Source of the DNA: Tetrastigma voinierianum
Taxonomy: Eukaryota; Streptophyta; Magnoliopsida; Vitales; Vitaceae
Length of the DNA: 64,000 bases
NCBI GenBank assembly: GCA_016808115.1
Contig: JAEQBH010009445.1
Coordinates: forward strand, 62,001 to 126,000
Direction of reading: 5' to 3'
The translations under genes and the position numbers were made by a program. Below the pieces are notes generated by a model. That model saw only the letters and a list, made by a program, of their open reading frames with translations. It made no database searches and was not told the origin of the DNA. Below, piece after piece: positions 55,707 to 64,000 of this stretch; position 1 is the first letter of the stretch, and every line of letters starts with the position of its first letter.

Positions 55707-57402
55707 AGTCGTAGGTAAATTTCATCGGAAAACATCTCGTGATACCACAAACCACTCGAGGTAGATCTAAGTCCGTCTCACTCGTCCCTCTGTGTGGTAA
55801 GGCTCGCTACCAACCCACCAACCGCCCTCGAAGCACTGACTCGTATACTCGCTCTCGGGGAAAAATGTCATGCTTCGCCTCCCTAAATACCACACACGAC
55901 ATAGCCCCGTTGCAGCAGAACCCTCCACGCCGCACCCGACACCACCGTAAGTCACAACCAATCCATCCCTCAGATGACATCGAACTCGACATGTCCATGA
56001 TCACACGTCCATCAGGAGTGTAGTCCCCGAGATCTCCAGCTCGCAACCACGACATACCATCCTCATTCTCTCCCCAATACATGTGGGAGAACTCACATAC
56101 AAAGGCTCCCTCTAAAGGTCTCCAACCTCTAAGCCCGCACTCGATCAATTGATTCAGCAATGAACTAATGCCACACTGTAATCAACAAACAACACCTCTA
56201 GCCCACAGCAGATAGAAAACACGCCCCGTATAACCGGTGATCTCACGACTCGGGCTCATGCGGTGGTGATGGCGCACACGCCCGGACCCCCGGGATGTCT
56301 CCGCCCCTCGTGGGCCCCTCGGGCCCTACCTCTACCCATACTCCCGCCCCTGCCCTGGTCGTGAAATGGGAGGTGCCGTAGCCCCCCGAAACTAAAGACC
56401 GGCTCCTCTCGCCTCAGATCGCTGGCCGCAGGAACGACATCAGATCTCCTCGCCCCGCTACTAACTGAACTGAGCCGTCCCAAACTCCTGGGATCCTCGT
56501 TTTCTGGGGCAATCCTCTCATGTGTCCAGGCCGGCCGACAACAGGGGATACCATCCGCCCCGCCCCCGACCCAAGAACTCTCATCCGCTCCCGGGATCAT
56601 CCGCATGGTCGCGACCAAACTCGGCGAACTAGAAGCTCTCTACCTCTTTCCTGAACTCGGAAGAAGACCCAGATCAGCCCTTCCTTTGCTAATAATACTA
56701 GCAACGTTATCCGAAAGTGCTCCGAGCATCCTCTATTTCTCGGGCCTATGTCAACGCCGCCCCAACCATGTAGTCCATATCCCTGTAGCGAAGTCCCATA
56801 ATCCCGCCCGAACGGACAATCTCAGCCCATTCGGGACCGTTAACTGCCAAAGGTCCCGCCACGTAATCATCAGCAAACCGGCTAACTATGTGAATCTAGC
56901 CACGTAGTTCATCAAGGCCAAGCCGCCCGTCACGGAACTCCTAAGCCGCGATGCTCCTCGCAGCTCTCGAAAGTACTTACCCATGAACAGCCTCAAATCT
57001 CCGCCCATGCTATAACTCTAAGTCTCTGTAGTCCTAGCCCATCTCCACCATACTGGGCCCTCGCCCCTCTAGCTAGAATGAAGCTAACCCTCGGGATCCC
57101 GGTCGTAGACGGTGAGGTGACTCACATAGCCTCCAAAGATGTTCTCGATTTGCATAAACCAACTGTCCGCAACACTGCCCTCCCGTGAATGGTCTATGAT
57201 GACGCTGGGTCAAACCCTGAGGTTACTGGGGATCTCCCCGACTACTCGCTTATGCTACCAGCAAGGAGCAAGTGTACCAACTGTACACCCATAACCTCGC
57301 AAAGGCCCGTCGATCAACCATCAAGTACGGGTCAATGCCTGGCGGGTGCCCGACCGTAGCGCCCTATGGACGTCCCACGCCCTCTCGTCCTTTACTAGCC
57401 AT
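55707..57402 (-). pseudogene. Chromovirus gag-protease remnant, element F
   Basis: Minus strand from an ATG at 57,400-57,402 (MASKGREGVGRP, then a stop). Gag core: ADSWFMQIENIFGGY (about 57,130-57,175), GEGPVWWRWARTTETW (about 57,020-57,070), NYVARFTWLAG-like and LRLSVRAGLWDF (about 56,790-56,900). A Gly/Arg-rich tail near 56,290-56,370 may be a nucleocapsid remnant. The protease ends with EFDVI-GMDWL near 55,950-55,995, where D's LTR cuts it shortly after. GC content and codon choice differ visibly from the AT-rich surroundings. A separate family from K. Confidence 0.7.
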
Positions 57403-57779
57403 CTACACAATTAACATGGTAGTTAAATCTCAATACAGTATCTCTAAGGCATCAACACAGCCTCGAGACACTAATCATACACATAAGTCAAGAACATCGT
57501 CTCAGCATTTTACTGTGTAATGCAAGGCACCTAATTTTTCGTATTTAAAATATTTGCTACACCAAAAAATTTTATTGCAATTTCATTTTTGAAAATTTTA
57601 TGTTTCAAAATTTTGTCTAATTTTATTCATTTTATTTTATTTTCTTTTTTTTGCTTAATTCACAAAAATTTCGAAAACATTTGTGATGAATGCGTTTCAT
57701 GAACTCGCCCAATGCAACCATATCCAAAAATCGACTTGGGGAACAAAGAAGTGAGTCAAACTGGGTGCCAAAATAGCCG
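57403..57779. other. Spacer right of element F gag
   Basis: AT-rich, non-coding. By position it should hold F's leader and PBS, but I found no TGGTATCAGAGC. Confidence 0.4.
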
Positions 57780-57935
57780 AGTGCAGTGCACCCGCCGGGC
57801 CCGGGCCAAGACGCCCGGCCGCGCCGCACCCGCACGCCCGCCCGCGCCCGAGAGCCTCCGCGCCGGCCTCGCGGTCCGCACGCGCTTCCCGCCGTCGCGC
57901 GCTTCGGAAGCGCCTCTTTGTCGTGTTCCCCAAGA
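57780..57935. other. GC-rich island
   Basis: About 155 bp dominated by CG and CCCG/GCCC motifs (for example CCCGCCGGGCCCGGGCC) inside very AT-rich DNA. Open frames on both strands follow from composition. It may be an LTR R/U5 segment, as some chromovirus LTRs have GC-rich cores; this is inference. Confidence 0.5.
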
Positions 57936-58778
57936 CTGGCAGCCGTGGGCTCACTGGTCAGCTCTAGCCATGGTTTCACACACGCCTCCAAAGAAATTCC
58001 ACCGCCTCTGTGCCACAATACACTCTCAGATTACATACAATTTTCCTGCAGCCAAGTCTCTTTCAATACAAATCCTGCAATACAATCCTAGCCTACTCAA
58101 GCCTCGCCACAATACGCTTTTGTATATCGTATCATAATTTTCTTCCCAACTAACTACACACCCTAATACAATCTTCCAACGACAATACACTTCCAAATTC
58201 CCCTCAAGCCTTCTTTCTCTCGCAATACAAAAATGTATCAGAATACAATTTTCAACACCCACTCAACTTGCAATAATCCATCCACCATACACCCAAGGTC
58301 GTGGCACTGGCGCCAACATATAAGTATCGTTAAATACAAATTTTCTTTTGTAATACAATCAAGTAATACCCAATCACTGCATAATTTTTTTCATTTTCAC
58401 CACTCAAATAAATTTTATGTACTCAGCCTTACCCCATTTTCTTCAATTTTACAATCCTAGAAAACTTTAGAAATTTATTTTCTTCCCCTCGTTAAAAATA
58501 AATTTATTATTTTTTAATTTTCTTTTTCTTTTCCAGCTTACACCTGTAAAACTCCGTAAAATATCTCATTACAACTTTCATGGAATTTTAAAAAATTGAA
58601 TCTTAAACAAATATTTTACATAAATCATAGAAATAATTTAATTCTTTATCTAAAGTATGAAAATTATGACCAATAGAAACAATTTTAATTTTTTAATGGA
58701 TAAATATAATAATTAAGGAATTCTAAATAATTAAAACTTAATAAATATTATAATGAAATATACTTATCAAAATTACTT

Positions 58779-58780
<2 letters not shown>
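57936..58780. other. AATACAA-rich sequence, possible LTR U3
   Basis: ACAATACA/AATACAA words recur about every 20-40 bp between 58,010 and 58,375. No coding signal. After 58,460 the sequence becomes plain AT-rich. Confidence 0.35.

Positions 58781-58816
<36 letters not shown>
58781..58816. repeat. (AT)n microsatellite
   Basis: 36 bp of AT dinucleotides. Confidence 0.95.
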
Positions 58817-58818
<2 letters not shown>

Positions 58819-59370
58819 TTATTTATTTTAATATATTTTTAAAAATCCGCATATATCCTCGATATACAATAAAACAAAATTATTTCTTTTCCATCACTAT
58901 TACCATCAAAATAATTTTTTATTTCCCCAATTCCTTTTCATACTAAATGATGAAATAATAGAAATTCAATTTATTCTTTTATTTCAAATTATATTAATTA
59001 CATTCTTCTTTTTTCCATAATTTGTTTTTGAACACAAAGGCAAGAAAAAGAATAGGCTAATAATATTTTCATATAAATAAACATTTTATATTTAGAAAAT
59101 AGACTCTACAAAGATGTTGAAATGAAGGTATCGATTTATATAAAATTAGGTAAATGTTATGGGACATAAATTTAAGTACTTTTGAGGAAGGTGGTTTTCT
59201 AATTAATTTTAAAGTTTGATATATTATTAAATATGATGAAAATGGTATTTTAGTGTTTATTTCTAAATAATGAAAAATTTTAGAATCGAAAAAAAGAGAA
59301 ATCAACTTAATGAAAAAAAGCCATCCATAATCGTATCAACATTTCTTAATTTCAATTTCATATCATTGAA
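58817..59370. other. AT-rich sequence, nothing recognised
   Basis: No open frame or repeat similarity that I can support. Confidence 0.6.
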
Positions 59371-59375
59371 ACAAA

Positions 59376-59787
59376 TTACGCGCTAGGTAAGTAAAACACT
59401 GTTTCAGCATTGATGGTGGGAGTGGAAGCATTTGCCGCAGTTGCAGCATTGACGGTGAAGCTGTTGGAGACACTTTGATTTGAAGAATTGCTTTGACATG
59501 CTTGTCGGGAAGGAGACCCAAAGGAGAACATGCCTACCGTCGATGTCGAGATACGAATGCTTGATGTCAATAAGATCAACTGGATGATTCCTGGTAGGAG
59601 AATGAATGATAGAGTTCTTCATGGCATAATCTTCATTTTTAACACTAGGCACAACATCCTTACTAATTCCATGACAACTGTTATCCCCATTTTCCATCGC
59701 TTTTGAAAATTTGGGGATCGATCACCCAACATACGCGCCTTCTCTATCGTAGACAAAGACATATCAAACTTAGAACTCATTTTTCAA
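59376..59787 (-). pseudogene. Unrecognised coding-like stretch
   Basis: From an ATG at about 59,780 the minus strand reads MSSKFDMSLSTIEKARML, then stops; overlapping frames run 97 codons (59,404-59,697, HPVDLIDIKHSYLDIDGRHV) and 67 codons (Ser/Asn/Ala-rich, with NAATAANAST). Base composition is less AT-rich than on either side. I do not recognise the family. It could be an exon fragment captured by a repeat, or a copia gag start, as the copia LTR lies upstream on the same strand. Confidence 0.3.
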
Positions 59788-59989
59788 TTTAGAAAATTAT
59801 GGTCGTTGGTCATTAAGAATAAGAATTAATTTGAAACATTAGGAATTAAATGCAAAATTAATTGTAATAATTAATGTGAAACGTTACGAATTAAATGAAA
59901 AATTAATTGTAATACTCAAACCGCTATGGATTAAATGCACATTTAGTTAGAATTTGAATTCAAAATCAAACGGTTTTATATCATCGCGC
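59788..59989 (-). repeat. Sequence left of the solo LTR, with a short tandem duplication
   Basis: Two copies of a block containing GAATTAAATG(C)AAAATTAATTGTAAT (59,822-59,920), then AT-rich sequence with minus-strand GATATAAAACCG near 59,975. It may be the rest of the copia LTR that the solo LTR interrupted. Confidence 0.4.
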
Positions 59990-59994
59990 TTTTA
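59990..59994. repeat. Target-site duplication TTTTA (left)
   Basis: Matches 62,255-62,259 exactly. Confidence 0.75.
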
Positions 59995-62254
59995 TGTAAG
60001 ACCGAGAAATTCCACTTCTAATATAAGCAAAATCGTAATTTTAATTACAAAATTGTAATTATGTTAAAAATCCGTAACACTTTCGGGACTTCGGGACATG
60101 ACAAACGGATTGTACCGCGAATCGCTTCACCTAAATCTAGTTAGCACGTAAAATTTCGTGAATTTTCCTCGACGCCTGAAGCCTGCGACGCTTTTCTCGA
60201 GGCATCGTGAAGGCTCGTGCCGTAAATCGATTTTCGATGCGACAAAAGGCACATAGAGCATGTACTCATGTACCATAAGTGGTATGAGTAGAGAAATGAT
60301 GAAAATGGATGGCCGAGATAGTCAATATCAACCGTGTTAGGGACAAAATGGTAATTATGGAATTTGATTTTAAGTGACTAGCTACAAAATAGTCAATAGT
60401 CATTCATCTTCAATTAGCCAAAGCAAAACGTAGCCATTTTTTACGCAGTGAGCTCCAAATTTGAGAGCTCTAGAGAGAGAGTGGCTTCTCTCTAAAACTG
60501 AGATTCGACCGTCACGGCCAGAGCAAGAAGGGAAACGCTTCCACGCCTGAGCGTGCCACATGTGGACCCCTGCCTATAGTTTTTTGACAACTCCAAGAGG
60601 TAGGATTTTCCTACTCTGCCATGCCATTCCCATTTTTAAGGGTTTTTCCATGTTTCTGCTGGCTCGGGAGGCCGTGAGGGGTTGCTTGATTCCGGCCCCA
60701 AAAACATGGGACCCAATTGTTAGAATTTCTTGGGATTTTTCCATCCGTGATCGCCCTCGTAAATTAAAGGCTGTTTCGATGTTTTTATTTCACCAAAATC
60801 GCAAATGCATACGTTGATATGAGAAATGCCGGAATGGTAGCTTGACGGCCCCAAAATACTGGACCGACCGTGGGAGATTTGAACATTTCGCGCTCCGTGG
60901 CCGTCGGGACCTCACGGCCGCGCGGCGCGGTACTTATGGAATAAATTATGCTTTGGGTGATTAGAGATCGCGGAATTGGGAGACAGGAAATTCTGCTCAT
61001 CAAGCAGGGAACCGATGTGAAGTGTGGTTGCCCGCGGGATGGCCTTCTTTAATTACTCCGCTGGGACCGTAAAATAGTCCCTGTTTGTGTGAAATGATAG
61101 AATTCTGTCCATGTGTTGTGTGCTTGAAATGGTATGAAACGAATGGCTTGATATGTGTGGAACTAGATAGGTTAAGACATTATTTTAATGTGTTAGTTCA
61201 ATGACACAATTACATGGAATTAAATTGTGTTATAAGCCATTGGAAGATTATGAGTCGCTTCAAGTGAGCTACATCGGGTGATGAGTGATGCTAAATTACA
61301 TGAGTAAAATTGTAGTTGATTGAAAATATGCATATTGTCATATTGTAAATGGTTTTGAAAATGGCATAATGCATTTTCATATGCACCGGGTAACCTAGAG
61401 TTAGAGTGCATGACAAGGTATTTTTTATAAAAACGGATAAGGAAGTCATAAAGGAATTTCAAATGATGATGAGCCCGAGAATTGGGTCGAGACGGGGCCA
61501 ACAGATCACTTCGATGAGGACCATGACTGCTTCTAAAGCTCACCAACCAATTCACTCCTGAGGGTAGTCCCATATTTTACCGAATATTTTGGTAGCATAT
61601 TTCAAGAACAAAAGTTTTGTTTTGAAAATGATTATTTTCATGCATGCATTAGTAAGTGTGAGTGAGTCGGTGAGGACTCGTGACATGGTGATCATGCAGA
61701 CATTCAAGGGGATCATGTATTTACTTGAGTGTGTGTTTACTTTGGAGCATTGCACTGCACTTAGGTGGTGAGTAGCCAACTTAGGGCGATTCTCCTACTG
61801 AGCTTTAGCTCACCCCGTCGTGGGACCCCCCTTTATTTTTAAGGTACAAAGAGCGCTCGAGGAGACAACTCATTTTGAGGTTGATTTTGAAGAAGCCGGT
61901 TTGTGGCTTGATGGTTTTTGGACATACCATGTATTAGAATTGTAGATTTTAATATATGTTTGTATAAAACAAAAAGTGTTATTAAACTATTTAATTATCG
62001 AGAATTAAGAATAGTTAAGTGATAATTGATTTTATGAGTATTGGTTTATGAGCCCAAGAGGCATTTTTACTCATGTTGGGATTATATTGCATATATTGAT
62101 TGTCTCGGGACAGATATGCAGTTATGTATTTGGGCAGAGCCCCCGTACAAAGTGCTGAGACTCGCCCGATTTTCTAAAGTGGTACGGGGTAACCAATTTC
62201 ACTTGTATTCGCAGTTGACGTGGTAGTCAACGACTTCTGCTTTGGGGCGTCACA
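59995..62254 (+). mobile_element. Solo LTR, gypsy family E type
   Basis: Begins TGTAAGACCGAG and ends GGGGCGTCACA, so it has TG...CA with TGT/ACA termini. It is flanked by TTTTA on both sides and contains no internal coding region. Length 2,260 bp. The inner right end resembles inverted 48,175-48,260. This is the classic product of LTR-LTR recombination that removes an element's interior. Confidence 0.82.
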
Positions 62255-62259
62255 TTTTA
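62255..62259. repeat. Target-site duplication TTTTA (right)
   Basis: Directly after ...GTCACA. Confidence 0.75.
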
Positions 62260-62575
62260 TGACTTTGGACTGTTTTGATTTTAAATACTTAAAAACTAAG
62301 GGTTTTATGTAAGCTTACAAAAACAAAATTTATTTGGAGCAAAATCAAATTCGTTTCGAGTTTATTCACGCATAGGAGGACAAATCCATCGATTTGCACT
62401 GAAATCGGGCTTTTGGCCCATTTCTTGTGCTCGCAAGGCCTCCCTTTTTCTCAATCCATGTATAAGTCCATAAATGGGTTTTAATATATAAACTAAAGAA
62501 AAACCTTGTCTTTGTTCCATGTGCGACACAACTTTTTGTTTTTGTTTTTAATGAAAAAACCTATTGTTTACAACA
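62260..62575 (-). repeat. Copia 3' LTR part
   Basis: Right end ...CTATTGTTTACAACA (TGTTGTAAACAATAGG on the minus strand) directly beside a purine tract. Contains a minus-strand TATATATTAAAACCC promoter-like word (about 62,480-62,495). The left part is interrupted by the solo LTR. Confidence 0.65.
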
Positions 62576-62590
62576 ATCCCCCACATATTT
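62576..62590 (-). other. Copia polypurine tract
   Basis: Minus strand ATGTGGGGGAT abuts the LTR start, the usual copia arrangement. Confidence 0.65.
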
Positions 62591-63190
62591 CAAAAGAAAG
62601 AAAAAATTTTGTATTTAAAACATATTGTTTGGAATATGGAAGAAGATGTTAATGCCTTTAAGTTTGTGTCTAATGAATCATGAACCAAACATAGATGAAT
62701 AAGGTTTAACTTACAGTTTTGGGTGAAAGCCATAGCTTCACAGAACCCATGAGTACTTTTTACCGTAAATTAGAGACCTATCATCAAAGCACCACATATC
62801 ACGATTCTTGTTGTTCAAATGTCGCAGCGCGACAGCCATGCGCTGCTCCCGATTAATTCATAAGCTACTAGAAATCTTGCCATACCACTCCATAGAGCGC
62901 CCTTGAATTAATACCTTATATAGGCAGGATTTCATCAAATACATACTGCATTTATATGTACCACCTATAAGGGATAAGGAAATCATTAAGAATATTAATC
63001 AACTCTCTCAAATTATATCTAGCACCATAATCACACACCATAGAAAGGGACCATTTTGTTGGCTAGTAGCAGGATTAACAAGTGACTTGTTATTACCTAT
63101 ATGAACCTTCTTCATGGGATCTCCAATCACAAAGGTTGAGTTTCCATCACTGTTAATCTCATATTGGCTTAAGTCCCATTCCACTCGATG
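62591..63190 (-). other. Copia 3' end between RNase H and LTR
   Basis: Mostly non-coding. Minus-strand fragments such as GDPMKKVHIGN and DSSGMG-like endings (63,090-63,180) suit the copia C-terminal tail, followed by 3' UTR. Confidence 0.5.
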
Positions 63191-64000
63191 TTTCCAAAAT
63201 TAATTTTCTTCCCAAAGACTTAGTCAGAGGATCGGCCAAATTCACTTCTGACTTTACATAATCAATGGAAATGATTCCATCTTTCAACAGTTGTTTCACT
63301 ACCTCATGTCTTAGACGAATATGTTCGCTTCCCATTAAACGCTTTATTCTTTTGCAATCGATATTGTCGCTAAGTAATCACAATGCATGTATACCCATAG
63401 TCGGTCAGATTTTAAAGGAATTCCCGATAGTAAGTTCTTATCCACTCAGCCTTCTTTGCCTCATTCAAGAGCTTATAAACTCGGATTCATGGTAGAAGAA
63501 GCAATGAGAGTTTGTTTAGATGATTTCCAAGCCACAACAATTTGCACCCAAAGTAAAGACATAACCGCTTGTGATTTTATCTCATCTGAATCAAAGATTC
63601 AGTTAGCATTCTACTTGTGAATCCTTCCACACACGGAAATTGACTATATAGGATGTACTTATAGTTCATGGTACTCCTAAGTATTTCATTAGTCTAGCTA
63701 ATGCACCCAACAGATCGGCTATTGGGATTATGTGTATGTCTATTTGAATTCACACCGCATATGCTATGTCGTCTAGAAAATTCATGTACCATCAGACTCC
63801 CACACCAGGTATTACCACCACCCATGTGATCACTCTATTTTTCATTAAATGAGTGTTTTCATCATAAGGGGTACTATGATGTTCTCAACATATCATCGAA
63901 ATGACCGAACCTCTTGAGTATTTTCTCAACATAATGTTCTTGTGATAGTATTATACTATCACCCATCCTTATGATTTTCACACCCAAAATGACCTTAGCT
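63191..64000 (-). pseudogene. Ty1/copia RT end and RNase H remnant (runs off the window)
   Basis: RNase H end: HIRLRHEVVKQLLKDG, ISIDYVKSEVNLADPLT (63,225-63,330), with the copia ADPLTK hallmark. Further upstream: EAKKAEWIRTYYREF (about 63,420-63,470), SRSVGCIS and SRMLTES-like pieces (about 63,600-63,720), and ILGVKIIRMGDSIILSQEHY, VEKILKRFGHFD (about 63,895-64,000), the copia RT block 'GIKI...LSQxxYIxKIL'. Several frame breaks, so a fossil. This is the only copia element seen. Confidence 0.82.

Noticed and set aside
57632..58137. Arg/Pro/Ala-rich proteins of 85-141 residues, or rDNA, in the GC island
   Set aside because: Frames are open on both strands only because of GC composition; no rRNA core motif is visible.
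48175..62254. 48,175-49,290 and 59,995-62,254 as the two LTRs of one 14-kb element
   Set aside because: They are in opposite orientations, and the right one has its own exact TSD as a solo LTR.

Overview
The window is repeat-dense plant DNA, probably eudicot pericentromeric or other heterochromatin. It is a stack of decayed LTR retrotransposons. Evidence for a plant: Athila, Tat, Tekay-like and copia polyprotein remnants, plant tRNA primer-binding sites, TG...CA LTRs, and a fragment resembling the plant Au SINE. I found no credible host gene, no tRNA or rRNA gene, and no bacterial-type feature. Almost every coding region carries stops and frameshifts, so 'pseudogene' here means a retrotransposon domain fossil. 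Near-identical copies differ by clustered short garbles, so part of the frame damage may be assembly or base-calling error.

Layout. (1) 1-9,149, minus strand: a Tat-lineage Ty3/gypsy element (called T) read right to left as gag, protease, RT, RNase H, a second (archaeal-type) RNase H and integrase. Behind it lies a very long 3' region with a polypurine-rich tract and two unrelated tandem repeats; one is a 27-bp unit that encodes a nine-residue repeat on T's sense strand. (2) 9,150-29,722: an Athila-lineage complex inserted in T. A plus-strand element A (5' LTR, gag, protease, env-position ORF, 3' LTR) encloses a minus-strand relative B (gag to integrase, no env-position ORF). B's right LTR is fused head to head with a plus-strand LTR at 23,302-23,312. 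The 5-bp TTTGT flanks A on both sides, and T appears to resume at 29,728-30,464 with its own 5' LTR.

(3) 30,465-31,616: an AT microsatellite, AT-rich sequence and the SINE fragment. (4) 31,617-47,497, minus strand: a Tekay/Del-like chromovirus (K) in tandem form, LTR-internal-LTR-internal-LTR. Both internal units carry the same internal deletions, so one already defective unit was duplicated. A diverged LTR of the same family follows (47,498-48,174). (5) 48,175-57,402: an LTR fragment of another gypsy family (E), a pol-less Athila-type element (D: env-position ORF, protease, gag, PBS, LTR), and the gag-protease of another chromovirus (F) which D's LTR interrupts. (6) 57,403-59,994: GC-rich then AT-rich sequence, a TA microsatellite and one unrecognised coding-like stretch. 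(7) 59,995-62,254: a solo LTR with an exact TTTTA target-site duplication, lying in or beside a copia LTR. (8) 62,255-64,000: the 3' end of a minus-strand Ty1/copia element running off the window.

The elements work as parasites rather than as a pathway. The Athila copies are complementary: B keeps replication enzymes without the env-position ORF, while A and D keep that ORF without RT, RNase H or integrase. Boundaries of fossil domains are given to about 50-100 bp unless a sequence signal fixes them.
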